In this document: positions 8,638 through 17,815 of the stretch, piece after piece
Numbering within the stretch: position 1 is the stretch's first letter
Layout of the letters: each line of letters opens with the position of its first letter
NCBI GenBank assembly: GCA_937951345.1
Contig: CALFCF010000004.1
Coordinates: 21,341 to 85,340 of the forward strand
DNA from: an uncultured Granulosicoccaceae bacterium
GTDB taxonomy: Bacteria > Pseudomonadota > Gammaproteobacteria > Granulosicoccales > Granulosicoccaceae
Length of the DNA stretch: 64,000 nucleotides
Reading direction: 5' to 3'
Notes under the pieces: generated by a model
The model's input: only the letters and a program-made list of their open reading frames with translations
Database searches by the model: none
Told to the model about the DNA's origin: nothing
Made by a program: the position numbers and the translations under genes

Positions 8638-10158
8638 TTAGCGGAAACTCAGTTCGAGTGACACGGCGCTATCACCGGGATCCAGAACGTCCAATGATAT
8701 ACGTTGTTGCTCACCGGGACGAAGCACGCTGTCAGGCGCGAGATTATTGCGCTGCAGATACAGGTTGGGTTCGAATTCGTTTGATGCCACTGTGCGACGC
8801 GCACTATCTGATAACCACATAAACAATACCGGATAGCGTTGCTCAAAGTCTGCTGTATTTCGCAAAACTATTGTTATGGCCAATGCGCTTTCGATATGAG
8901 GATGTGAAAATATCTTCTTATCGACTACCAGCAGCTTAGTGGTATCGAGTCGTGCCGGTACACTGCAGCCGCTTGCCAGACACCAAAGCTTGTAGCCCGG
9001 ACGAAGCAGCGGCTTATCAGCCAGCCGATCACGGTGGCTGTAGGCGTACAAGGCGCTAACGATAGCGAACACGCACAGACTCAATAGCGCGCGCAGACTC
9101 CAACGCGCCAGCCGTCCCTTGCGTCGTTGCGAAACCGTCTCGTCAGCCTGTTTTTGCAGTTCTTCCTGTTTTGCCTGACCGGCTAGCTCAGTGGCAAGAC
9201 CCGGCCGAACAGATACATCACCTGCGCGCAGATGAGCGCCGGCACCGTCAGCCGATTCACCTGATCCATGCTGCGTATCATCCAGGGCATGGTCATGCGC
9301 ATCATCAAGCGCGATCCGATCTGCCAAATCCGGATCAGCCGACAGATCAGTTTTTGCATCGCCGTCTGCGGCGTAATTCAGGCTTGTCGAATCGAGCGTG
9401 CTATCCAAGTGGCTGTTGCCATCGTCAGATACTGCGGGCAAAGCTTTTATCGGGTGAACAATCGTGGCATTGCCGTCAGCGTCTCGAAAGTCAAATTCGA
9501 CAAGCGATGGTCCATCACTGTCATCCAATGAGAAATTACGCTTATCCGTACCTGGAAAAATCGCATTGTTGCGCCTTATGGAGTGTCGGTCACTGGATGA
9601 ATCATCCGGATCAATGGAATTTGTGCCGTCACTAGTCGCATCAGTGTCGACATCGCGATCACTGCCGCGTGTATGTGTGGAAGCTGGGGCGTCGAGCGAA
9701 TAGCCTTCATCACCGGCATCAGCGGTGTGGCTCAGGGCTTCGTCCGCAGCAGCATCAACGACGTCGAAATCCAACTGCAGAGCATCTGTAGTGTTATCTT
9801 CAAAGCTGGACAAAGGCAGATCTGCATCAGGTCCCAACAGATCAATGTCTGCCCCACCCGCAGAGAGATCGGCTTTGTTGTCATAGTAATCCGGGGCCGG
9901 CAATGCCGGAAACTGAGGTTCTTCGGCATTTTCCGGATCGATCGTGCTGCTTTGATAGCCGGCAGCCAATTGATCATTGGGCTCGACCATAGCTGTAAGA
10001 TCCAGCTGTTCGACCTCATGCAAATGCTCGCGGGCATCAAACACCTGCAGGCACTCGCCACAGCGGACACGGCTGTCCACTGAGTCGAGAATAGCCTGTG
10101 GCACCTCAAAGACCGTATTGCAGGTTTTGCAACGAGTCAGCGGAGTTGATGATTCCAT
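8638..10158 (-). CDS. Zinc-ribbon DUF3426 membrane protein
   Basis: 506 residues. The N-terminus is an MJ0042-type zinc ribbon (CKTCNTVFEVP ... RVRCGECLQVFDA). Then comes a long acidic, Asp/Ser-rich disordered region (~residues 50-340), one transmembrane helix (LRALLSLCVFAIVSALYAY) and a C-terminal DUF3426 domain ending in VSLELSFR. The function of the family is not known. A gene of this type commonly sits between prmA and dusB in pseudomonads and relatives, so its place is conserved. The ORF track starts at TTG 10161; the ATG at 10158 is preceded by AGGAAGG and is preferred. Confidence 0.88.
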   Translation of the reverse strand: MESSTPLTRCKTCNTVFEVPQAILDSVDSRVRCGECLQVFDAREHLHEVEQLDLTAMVEPNDQLAAGYQSSTIDPENAEEPQFPALPAPDYYDNKADLSAGGADIDLLGPDADLPLSSFEDNTTDALQLDFDVVDAAADEALSHTADAGDEGYSLDAPASTHTRGSDRDVDTDATSDGTNSIDPDDSSSDRHSIRRNNAIFPGTDKRNFSLDDSDGPSLVEFDFRDADGNATIVHPIKALPAVSDDGNSHLDSTLDSTSLNYAADGDAKTDLSADPDLADRIALDDAHDHALDDTQHGSGESADGAGAHLRAGDVSVRPGLATELAGQAKQEELQKQADETVSQRRKGRLARWSLRALLSLCVFAIVSALYAYSHRDRLADKPLLRPGYKLWCLASGCSVPARLDTTKLLVVDKKIFSHPHIESALAITIVLRNTADFEQRYPVLFMWLSDSARRTVASNEFEPNLYLQRNNLAPDSVLRPGEQQRISLDVLDPGDSAVSLELSFR

Positions 10159-10169
10159 CAACCTTCCTG

Positions 10170-11132
10170 TTAGGTAGCGTCATCCCGCACGTGGCGGTTG
10201 GCCTGGACAAGCGCCCACCCGTCCAACTGACGGAATTTAGGACGGACAAACCCCTGAGTGTAGTGCAACATCAACTCATCAACCTGATCCTGCAGCAAGC
10301 CCGAGACGACAAGTGTTGCGTTATCACGCATCAATCCGGCGAAGATCGGGCGCAGCTCGAGCAGCGGATTGAACAATATATTTGCAATCATTAGATCCAC
10401 CTGACCCGCAGCCTGCAGCAGCACCTGCGTGTCAGGCAAACAGGTTTCAATTCGATCCTCAACTCCATTGCGCCTGGCATTTTCGCGCGTTGCCGTAAGC
10501 GCCTGTTCGTCGATGTCGACGGCTATTACCCTGGAGGCACCTAGTCGGGCTGCTGCTATCGCCAGAATGCCTGACCCACAGCCATAATCGACAACCGTCT
10601 GACCCGCCAATGTTTGCCCGACGTCGGCAAATGTTTCCGGACAAATTGCGTCAAGCCAGTGCAGGCACAAGGCTGTTGTTGGATGCGTGCCCGATCCAAA
10701 CGCCAGGCCGGGATCCAGGCTGATCACAACTGCCTCGGTTGACTCGACCGAATCATGTGTCGGACAAATCCAAACATATCGCCCAAAAGCCGTGGCCTTG
10801 AAATGTGACATCCAGGCACGTTGCCAGTCTTCATCCGGCAGATTCAACACACGGAAATCCGGCAGTGCAACAGGGCAGGCAGAGCGACAGCGCGTCAAAA
10901 TGGATTCCAGTGACGCGCCCTGAGCGAACAAACCCGTCACTCTGAGACTCTGCCACAGGCGTATCTCTCCGGGTTCCGGTTCAAGAACGGGCTGATCCTG
11001 TGTGTCTGTCAGCATTACCGATAACGCACCCGCTGCGAACAACATATCCTCAAGCATCGGGACCATGCCAGGCGTCGCTTCAAACAATAGTTGTGGCCAT
11101 TCGTCGCCGGATACTTGCTGTGCAGATGTCAT
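10170..11132 (-). CDS. prmA: Ribosomal protein L11 methyltransferase
   Basis: SAM-dependent methylation of ribosomal protein L11. The N-terminal substrate domain (EWPQLLFEATPGMVPMLEDML) is followed by a class I methyltransferase fold with FGSGTHPTTALCL, VVDYGCGSGILAIAAARLGA (SAM-binding motif I), VIAVDIDEQAL and ANILFNPLLELRP. About 320 residues, slightly longer than the E. coli protein (293). The track start is a GTG immediately before this ATG; either is possible. It is 11 bp from the DUF3426 gene and probably co-transcribed with it. Confidence 0.96.
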   Translation of the reverse strand: MTSAQQVSGDEWPQLLFEATPGMVPMLEDMLFAAGALSVMLTDTQDQPVLEPEPGEIRLWQSLRVTGLFAQGASLESILTRCRSACPVALPDFRVLNLPDEDWQRAWMSHFKATAFGRYVWICPTHDSVESTEAVVISLDPGLAFGSGTHPTTALCLHWLDAICPETFADVGQTLAGQTVVDYGCGSGILAIAAARLGASRVIAVDIDEQALTATRENARRNGVEDRIETCLPDTQVLLQAAGQVDLMIANILFNPLLELRPIFAGLMRDNATLVVSGLLQDQVDELMLHYTQGFVRPKFRQLDGWALVQANRHVRDDAT

Positions 11133-11252
11133 CACCAGAACTCAGCGTATGTGTAAGCGGGTAAGCGAGGGTTGATTTACGCAACCGTCAGCGTGTTGAC
11201 AGAAGCTCGGCCTGCAAAATTGAATTTCACTGAAGTCGGCGCGAGGCAGGAT

Positions 11253-12593
11253 TTAGCTATCAAGCATTTGCTCGAGGTAGTGGATATCTGTACCACCTGA
11301 ATTGAATGCAGAATCGCGAAAGATGCGTTCGTGCAACGGAATGTTAGTTTTAATGCCGTCAACAAAAACTTCACTCAACGCGCCACGCATTCTTGCGATG
11401 GCGGATTCCCGTGAATTACCACTGACAACAAGCTTGGCGATCATGGAATCATAATTTGGTGGCACGATATAACCATTGTAAATATGCGTATCTACCCGGA
11501 CACCCAACCCACCCGGTGCGTGGTACTGGTTGATCGGGCCGGGTGAAGGCATAAATGTTTCAGGATCTTCAGCATTTATGCGGCACTCGAACGCGTGACC
11601 GTTTATGGAGATATCGGATTGTTGATGACGAAGTTCACGACCCTCGGCTATTAGCAACTGCTCCTTTATGATATCGATGCCGGTGACCATCTCGGTGACC
11701 GGATGTTCGACCTGTACACGGGTATTCATTTCAATGAAATAAAACTCACCGTTCTGATACAGAAACTCGAACGTACCCGCGCCACGATAACCAATGCGTT
11801 TACAGGCTTCGATGCAGCGTTTGCCGATCTCTGTGCGAACTTCCGGTGTGATACCCGGTGCCGGCGCTTCTTCAACGACTTTCTGATGACGCCGCTGCAT
11901 CGAGCAGTCACGTTCACCGAGATGAATGGCATTGCCGTGTTCATCCATCAGCACCTGGAATTCGATATGCCGTGGTGCACCCAGAAACTTTTCCATATAA
12001 ACGACCGGATTACCGAAAGCTGCCTGTGCCTCCCCGCGCGTCATCGCGATCGATTCATTCAGCTCGCTCTCATTCTCGACAACCCGCATACCGCGACCAC
12101 CACCACCACCAGCCGCTTTGATAATTACCGGATAACCTATATCCCGCGCCAGCGAAAGATTACGTTGATGATTATCATCCAGCGGGCCGTCCGAACCGGG
12201 AACGCAAGGCACGCCTGCAGCGCGCATTTCACGGATGGCGCTGACCTTGTCGCCCATTAAACGAATAACCTTCGCTGAGGGACCTATGAACTTGAAACCG
12301 CTGGATTCCACACGCTCGGCGAAATCAGCATTCTCTGCCAGAAAACCATAACCCGGATGGATGGCATCGGTGTCTGTGATTTCAGCGGCCGCGATCAAAG
12401 CTGGAATATTCAGGTAACTCTCGGCGGATGGTGCAGGTCCGATGCATACGGCCTCATCAGCGAGTCTGACATGTTTCAGGTCGCGATCGACAGTCGAATA
12501 AACAGCCACTGTGCGGATGCCCATGTCGCGACAGCCACGCATGATGCGCAAGGCTATCTCGCCGCGATTGGCTATCAGAACTTTTTTTAACAT
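11253..12593 (-). CDS. accC: Acetyl-CoA carboxylase, biotin carboxylase subunit
   Basis: ATP-dependent carboxylation of biotin on AccB, the first half of acetyl-CoA carboxylase. The 446-residue length is canonical. Visible features: the N-terminal start [20 protein letters not shown], the ATP-grasp glycine loop [10 protein letters not shown], the HIEFQVL and [15 protein letters not shown] segments, and [20 protein letters not shown]. It lies 26 bp after accB, forming the usual accBC operon. Confidence 0.98.
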   Translation of the reverse strand: MLKKVLIANRGEIALRIMRGCRDMGIRTVAVYSTVDRDLKHVRLADEAVCIGPAPSAESYLNIPALIAAAEITDTDAIHPGYGFLAENADFAERVESSGFKFIGPSAKVIRLMGDKVSAIREMRAAGVPCVPGSDGPLDDNHQRNLSLARDIGYPVIIKAAGGGGGRGMRVVENESELNESIAMTRGEAQAAFGNPVVYMEKFLGAPRHIEFQVLMDEHGNAIHLGERDCSMQRRHQKVVEEAPAPGITPEVRTEIGKRCIEACKRIGYRGAGTFEFLYQNGEFYFIEMNTRVQVEHPVTEMVTGIDIIKEQLLIAEGRELRHQQSDISINGHAFECRINAEDPETFMPSPGPINQYHAPGGLGVRVDTHIYNGYIVPPNYDSMIAKLVVSGNSRESAIARMRGALSEVFVDGIKTNIPLHERIFRDSAFNSGGTDIHYLEQMLDS

Positions 12594-12619
12594 GAGGTGT
12601 GATCAGCGATAAAACTGGA

Positions 12620-13090
12620 TCAATCAATGACCATTAGCGGCTCACCGTATTCCACCGGCTGCCCGTCCTGCACCAGTATGGCTCTCACCGTACCGCTTAC
12701 TTCAGATTCAATTTGATTCAGGACTTTCATAGCTTCGATGATACACAAGGTATCTCCTTTGGACACGCTACGGCCCTCCTCTATAAATGGTGCTTCTCCC
12801 GGAGCAGATGAGCGATAAAACGTTCCCACCATGGGTGAAGGCACCAATGTGCCCGGCGGCAGCTCGTCCTGCCTGGATTCCACGGCACCGACCGCTGCCT
12901 GACCTATGTCACTAACCGCTACACCTGTTTGCGCGGTACTGATCTGCATGGGCGCGGCAGGGACTACTTGAGGTGCAAAGGCAGTTTGCCGGGAAATACG
13001 GACCGATTCTTCCGCTTCGTGAATCTCAATCTCGGTAATATCGGATTCCTGAAGGAGATCGACCAGTTTTTTAATTTTTCTGATATCCAT
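12620..13090 (-). CDS. accB: Biotin carboxyl carrier protein of acetyl-CoA carboxylase
   Basis: Carries biotin between the carboxylase and carboxyltransferase. The N-terminus ([25 protein letters not shown]) and the C-terminal biotinyl domain with [13 protein letters not shown] (biotinylated Lys in EAMK) are typical; a Pro/Ala/Gln linker joins them. Length about 156. I take the ATG at 13090 rather than 13099 because family members begin MDIRKIK. It is first in the accB-accC pair; aroQ, which often precedes accB, is not here. Confidence 0.97.
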   Translation of the reverse strand: MDIRKIKKLVDLLQESDITEIEIHEAEESVRISRQTAFAPQVVPAAPMQISTAQTGVAVSDIGQAAVGAVESRQDELPPGTLVPSPMVGTFYRSSAPGEAPFIEEGRSVSKGDTLCIIEAMKVLNQIESEVSGTVRAILVQDGQPVEYGEPLMVID

Positions 13091-13595
13091 GCCAGTCATC
13101 CAACGGTTTGCAGTAGTAGCGCAAGGTGGCCCAAATTCAATGACCCTTCAGCCATCTCGGATAAATGTTGTGCAGTTAAGTTACGTTACTTTCCTTGTAA
13201 TTTCATTCCTTGAGATAATTCAGGTGATAGTCAGGAAACTGACCCTGTAGCCGATCCTGTAGCCGATCCTGTGGCCAACTCTATAGTTGTCTGTGTACCT
13301 GAGTAACTGCGAACCGATAATCCGGGAAATCAAACATTGTTGCCAGAGAACGAGACACTGTAGCAATGTTTAGTGCACAATCTTTTTGCTGAAACTTCAA
13401 TCTTTGAGATTTCTGTTTAGTTCTTACTAGTTCTTACTTAAGCAGTGTTACGAAATTAAGCAAAGCGACGCAATTCAGCAAAGCGCCAGAGAAAACGATA
13501 ACTGACAAGATCCTGCATTTTAGAGGCATTTGCCAGCGTTTCTTCAAATCGAACGCGTATTTTACGTCAAACTCAAGAAAAAGACATCCATCGAA
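13091..13595. other. Divergent accB / srkA intergenic region with short tandem repeats
   Basis: About 500 bp between divergent genes. It holds a 12 bp tandem repeat (13245-13280), a 10 bp duplication (agttcttact x2, about 13421-13440) and a partial duplication around 13450-13485 (aagcaaagcg / cagcaaagcg). It should carry the accB and srkA promoters; I cannot place them confidently. Confidence 0.5.
13245..13280. repeat. 12 bp tandem repeat (CTGTAGCCGATC, 3 units)
   Basis: Two exact copies and one degenerate copy of a 12 bp unit upstream of accB, read directly from the sequence. Confidence 0.8.
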
Positions 13596-14615
13596 ATGCC
13601 CGAAGACCGGAATACTGATTCCCATGCCAATGCCAAGGCTGCATTCGCAACGCTTGACCCGAGCAGACTGCTTGATGCGGTCGACCGCGCGGGATACCGT
13701 ACCGACGGTCGAATCAGTGCGCTGAACAGCTACGAAAACCGCGTCTACAACGTAGGAATGGAAGATGGCTCATCACGGGTTGTCAAATACTACCGACCCG
13801 GTCGCTGGTCGGATGAATCGCTGCTGGAGGAACACAGTTTCACTGCAGAACTGGCATCCTGCGACCTGCCGGTAATCCATGCCGAAGGGTCCGCGGGACA
13901 ATGGTTGCAGGAACACGATCATTTCCGCTTCGCGGTGTATCCGCTCGCGGGTGGCAGACCGCCAGAGCTGGATAATCCCAAGCAACTTGAAACCATCGGG
14001 CGCACGATCGGGCGACTACATTGTGTCGGCGAACTGTCTTTGTTCAACGCCCGACCAACCATCGCGTTACAGCAAGATGTGGCAAGCGCTGTTGAGATGG
14101 TAATTGAAAGTGGTCACGTGCCGCCAGAGAATCTTGCTGCATACCAAAGCATTGCCAACGAACTGGCAGCTGAAGTCAGCAACAGAATCAGTGCTGTTAT
14201 CGACGATTTCAACATGATTCGGGTGCACGGTGATTTTCATACCGGCAATATCCTTTGGGGTGCTGACGAAACACCTCACTTACTCGATTTTGACGATTGC
14301 CTGAACGGTTTCGCAGTGCAGGACTTATGGATGTTTCTATCCGGTGACCGCACCTATCGGCAGGAGCGATTGGGGGATTTACTGGTTGGGTACAACGAAT
14401 TTCGCGAGTTCGACGCCCGTGAGCTTGCATTGATCGAACCGCTACGCGCTGTAAGACAGCTAAGATTCGCCGCCTGGCTCAGCCAACGATGGCAGGAACC
14501 GACTTTCGTGCGCGCCTTTCCCTACTTTGGCGAGGCACGGTTCTGGGACACGCATATTCTTGCGCTTAAAGAGCAGCGTAGTGCACTGGATGAAAAACCG
14601 TTGCAATGGGATTGA
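13596..14615 (+). CDS. srkA: Stress response kinase A (YihE/RdoA-type Ser/Thr kinase)
   Basis: An APH-fold protein kinase linked in E. coli to the Cpx response and survival under stress. Motifs: LNSYENRVYNVGMEDGS (nucleotide loop), VVKYYRPGRWS (Lys), RVHGDFHTGNILW (catalytic loop with Asp and Asn) and LLDFDDCLNGFAVQDLWMFL (metal-binding Asp). The ORF is open from 13530, but MPEDRNTDSH at 13596 matches the usual start (339 residues; E. coli 328). dsbA, its usual partner, is not adjacent. Confidence 0.9.
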   Translation: MPEDRNTDSHANAKAAFATLDPSRLLDAVDRAGYRTDGRISALNSYENRVYNVGMEDGSSRVVKYYRPGRWSDESLLEEHSFTAELASCDLPVIHAEGSAGQWLQEHDHFRFAVYPLAGGRPPELDNPKQLETIGRTIGRLHCVGELSLFNARPTIALQQDVASAVEMVIESGHVPPENLAAYQSIANELAAEVSNRISAVIDDFNMIRVHGDFHTGNILWGADETPHLLDFDDCLNGFAVQDLWMFLSGDRTYRQERLGDLLVGYNEFREFDARELALIEPLRAVRQLRFAAWLSQRWQEPTFVRAFPYFGEARFWDTHILALKEQRSALDEKPLQWD

Positions 14616-14705
14616 TGCGTTGAACGTTGGCAACTACGTAAAATGTACGCCGTCAATTACCTGCAGACCGGGTGACTGGATTGCAGAAAGCAACGAAAAC
14701 ACGCT

Positions 14706-15917
14706 TTAGATCTTGCGGAAAACCAGGGTTGCATTGGTGCCGCCAAAACCGAAACTGTTCGACATTACCTGGTTCAGTGACGCGTCATCCTGGCGCTCGG
14801 TGACAATCGGCATGCCGGCAGCCGCTTCATCAAGATTTTCCACATTGGCGGACGCTGCAATGAAACCGAGCTGTTGCATCAGCAGAGTGTAGATAGATTC
14901 CTGCACACCGGCGGCACCTAACGAATGACCGGATAACGATTTGGTTGAGCTAATAGCCGGTATAGTGTCAGAGAATACCGTTTTGACCGCTTCGAGTTCA
15001 GCGATATCACCCACCGGCGTACTTGTTCCATGCGCGTTTATATAGTCAATAGGCCCATCCAGACCGTGCATGGCTTGCCGCATACATCGAGCGGCGCCCT
15101 CCCCTGACGGGGCAACCATGTCGTGACCATCCGAGGTTGCACCGTAACCGACAACTTCTGCATAAATTTTCGCACCGCGCGCCTTCGCATGTTCAAGCTC
15201 TTCCAATACCAGCATGCCGCCACCACCTGCTATGACAAATCCATCACGCGCATCGTCGTAAGCCCGCGATGCACGTTCCGGCGTCTCATTGTATTTGGTA
15301 GACAGTGCACCCATCGCATCAAACAGACAACTCAATGTCCAATGTTCTTCCTCACCGCCACCGGCAAAAATCACATCCTGCTTGCCAAGTTGAATGATTT
15401 CCATGGCATTGCCGATGCAATGAGCGCTAGTGGAACAAGCGGATGAGATGGAATAGTTGACGCCTTTGATTGCAAATGGCGTGGCAAGGCAGGCTGACAC
15501 GGTACTTCCCATGGTCTGAGTAACCCGGTAGGGACCAACCCTCCGTAATCCGCGGTCACGCAAGATATCTGCAGATTCAACCTGGCTTGACGATGAAGCA
15601 CCACCGGAGCCTGCGATGATTCCGGTGCGCTCGTTAGATACGTCTTTGCTGTCTAATCCGGAATCAGCAATAGCCTGTTGCATGGAAATAAAGGCATAAG
15701 CTGCGGCTGATCCCATAAAGCGTAACTGCTTTCTATCAATATGCTCCTTCAGATCGATTTGCGGCTGGCCGGCAATATGACTGCGCATGCCGTGTTCGAC
15801 ATAGGCTTCATTGCGGCTGATTCCTGACTTGCCGTGGCGCAACGAATCAGCCACCGCAGCTGCGTCATTACCCAGACATGAAACTATGCCAATGCCAGTG
15901 ACTACCACTCTTCGCAT
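14706..15917 (-). CDS. fabB: 3-oxoacyl-[acyl-carrier-protein] synthase I
   Basis: Condensing enzyme needed to elongate unsaturated fatty acids. The 403-residue protein has the Cys-His-His triad in [21 protein letters not shown] and [12 protein letters not shown], and the glycine-rich end [14 protein letters not shown]. The start [16 protein letters not shown] is canonical. It lies 60 bp after fabA on the same strand, the standard fabAB operon for anaerobic-type unsaturated fatty-acid synthesis. Confidence 0.97.
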   Translation of the reverse strand: MRRVVVTGIGIVSCLGNDAAAVADSLRHGKSGISRNEAYVEHGMRSHIAGQPQIDLKEHIDRKQLRFMGSAAAYAFISMQQAIADSGLDSKDVSNERTGIIAGSGGASSSSQVESADILRDRGLRRVGPYRVTQTMGSTVSACLATPFAIKGVNYSISSACSTSAHCIGNAMEIIQLGKQDVIFAGGGEEEHWTLSCLFDAMGALSTKYNETPERASRAYDDARDGFVIAGGGGMLVLEELEHAKARGAKIYAEVVGYGATSDGHDMVAPSGEGAARCMRQAMHGLDGPIDYINAHGTSTPVGDIAELEAVKTVFSDTIPAISSTKSLSGHSLGAAGVQESIYTLLMQQLGFIAASANVENLDEAAAGMPIVTERQDDASLNQVMSNSFGFGGTNATLVFRKI

Positions 15918-15977
15918 TTTGTAACCTTATTCAATACGTTGGTTGAAGGGTCGAGTACTTTGTATCTGTCCGTCTAG

Positions 15978-16496
15978 CTAGAATGACGCGGTATCCTGAA
16001 ACAGACCAACACGAAGATCACTTGCCGTGTAAATTTCACGACCATCTACCTGCATTGAGCCATCTGCAATACCCATGACTAACTTGCGTTCAATAAGACG
16101 CTTTATCTCGAGGTGATAAGTAACCAGGCTGGCACCCGGTAACACCTGACCAAAAAACTTGACCTCGCCTGAACCAAGCGCGCGACCGCGGCCCGGATTA
16201 CCTTTCCAGCCAAGAAAAAAACCGACAAGCTGCCACATAGCATCCAGTCCAAGGCAGCCAGGCATGACCGGATCTCCCTTAAAGTGGCAATCAAAAAACC
16301 AAAGGTCCGGTTTAATGTCGAGTTCTGCGCGAATCTCGCCCTTTTCGAAGCTACCACCGTCGGCCGTAATCAGCGTGATGCGATCAAACATCAACATGTT
16401 CGGCGATGGCAATCGGGCATTGCCAGGCCCGAACAATCCACCGTTGGCGCAATCGATAAGTTCCTCGTAATTAAATGAATTTTTATCGGTCAGCAT
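15978..16496 (-). CDS. fabA: 3-hydroxydecanoyl-ACP dehydratase/isomerase
   Basis: Dehydrates 3-hydroxydecanoyl-ACP and isomerises trans-2 to cis-3-decenoyl-ACP, the branch point to unsaturated fatty acids. 172 residues, the usual length. [20 protein letters not shown] contains the catalytic His and Asp of the hot-dog fold. The start is [19 protein letters not shown]. It is the first gene of fabA-fabB. Confidence 0.97.
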   Translation of the reverse strand: MLTDKNSFNYEELIDCANGGLFGPGNARLPSPNMLMFDRITLITADGGSFEKGEIRAELDIKPDLWFFDCHFKGDPVMPGCLGLDAMWQLVGFFLGWKGNPGRGRALGSGEVKFFGQVLPGASLVTYHLEIKRLIERKLVMGIADGSMQVDGREIYTASDLRVGLFQDTASF

Positions 16497-16639
16497 GGCG
16501 GGTTTCTATCAGAAGGACGCAAATACTAACCGGTTTCCCAACCACATTGCCACCACAGGTGCCGCTCCCGACAAACGAAATTATCAGTATTCACGTGAAA
16601 AGTTCGCCTGGCGGTAATTTTCTGTGTCATCGACAATTG

Positions 16640-17815
16640 CTAGACCGCCTCGAAAAATGCGGACAGACCGAGTCCGCCCCCGATACCCAGCATCGCCAAA
16701 CCGCTCTGATCCGGCTGAAGCTGGTGGAATAAACGTGTCACTAGAATGGCGCCCGAAGCGCCGAACGGGTGACCAAGCGCGATAGCTCCGCCGCGACGAT
16801 TCAATCTCTCGTGATCGATTGCCAGTGCCTGCGTACAGGCCAGCACCTGAGCGGCAAATGCTTCATTGAATTCAATGCTGTGAACTGAATCCATCCGCAG
16901 GCCCGGGTTACGTGCCATCAGTTTTCGCGTCGATGCGATCGGACCGGTACCAAGCAAACCGGGTTCAACACCGGCGGCACAGGCGTCTATAAACCGCAGG
17001 CATGTTTTTACGGTAAATTGTGGCAGTAGCGATTCACTGACTACCAGACAGACTGCTGCTCCATCATTCAACGGACAGGCATTACCCGCTGTCACGGTCC
17101 CGGCCGTGTCAAACACTGGCGGTAACGACGCCAATACATCAAGAGAACAATCCGGTCGCACACACTCATCGACTGCAACAGTTACATTACCGATAAACTC
17201 ATCGGTGACATGTGAGCGTCCAGATAGCGGAGGTTCCTGTGGTATTGCCAATCGCTCTTTTGACAACATTCCACCGGCTTCTGCAGCGGCAGCTTTGATA
17301 TGGCTGCCATGCGCAAATCTATCCTGTTGCACACGGCTGATGCCATAGGCATGCGCAACATTTTCAGCAGCGATACCCATGTCAGGATCATCCATCCAGT
17401 CCGGGGTAAATGCGGCCCTTTCATAGAACTCCCCGGTTTTAAAGTGTGCCCTTCGTGGGGCCGTGCTGACACTCTCAACACCACCGGCAAGTACACAGTC
17501 AGCCGCGCCACTTTGCACCAGACGCGCTGCGTACTGGATCGATTCAAGCCCACCGCCGCATTGCCGGTCGACGGTTACACCCGGCACACCGACAGGCAAT
17601 CCTGCTTCCAGCAGCGCGACGCGCGCCGGATTGCCACCCGGACCCGCTGCGTTGCCTAAAACAACCTCATCGATAACATCCGGATCAAGGTTGTTGCGCA
17701 TAACCAATTCACGAATCAACGCAGCCGCAAGATGATGCGCCTGCCAGTTCGCCAATGCACCATTTCGTTTCGCGACTGGTGTTCGTAACGCGTCGATAAT
17801 AAAGGCACTGTTCAT
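16640..17815 (-). CDS. Thiolase family protein (acetyl-CoA acetyltransferase-like), second Cys replaced
   Basis: 391 residues, the usual thiolase length. The start MNSAFIIDALRTPVAKRNGA fits the family; the ORF opens further upstream, but that part overlaps the preceding gene. Conserved motifs: VDRQCGGGLESIQ (nucleophilic Cys), EFNEAFAAQVLA and GGAIALGHPFGASGA (His). In the C-terminal motif the usual Cys-x-Gly-Gly-Gly is replaced: the protein reads AMLGIGGGLGLSAFFE, so the acid/base Cys is Gly. This suggests altered chemistry or an inactive paralogue. The stop of the upstream acyl-ligase gene shares a base with this ATG (TGATG), so the two are translationally coupled and probably act on the same substrate. 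Confidence 0.85.
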   Translation of the reverse strand: MNSAFIIDALRTPVAKRNGALANWQAHHLAAALIRELVMRNNLDPDVIDEVVLGNAAGPGGNPARVALLEAGLPVGVPGVTVDRQCGGGLESIQYAARLVQSGAADCVLAGGVESVSTAPRRAHFKTGEFYERAAFTPDWMDDPDMGIAAENVAHAYGISRVQQDRFAHGSHIKAAAAEAGGMLSKERLAIPQEPPLSGRSHVTDEFIGNVTVAVDECVRPDCSLDVLASLPPVFDTAGTVTAGNACPLNDGAAVCLVVSESLLPQFTVKTCLRFIDACAAGVEPGLLGTGPIASTRKLMARNPGLRMDSVHSIEFNEAFAAQVLACTQALAIDHERLNRRGGAIALGHPFGASGAILVTRLFHQLQPDQSGLAMLGIGGGLGLSAFFEAV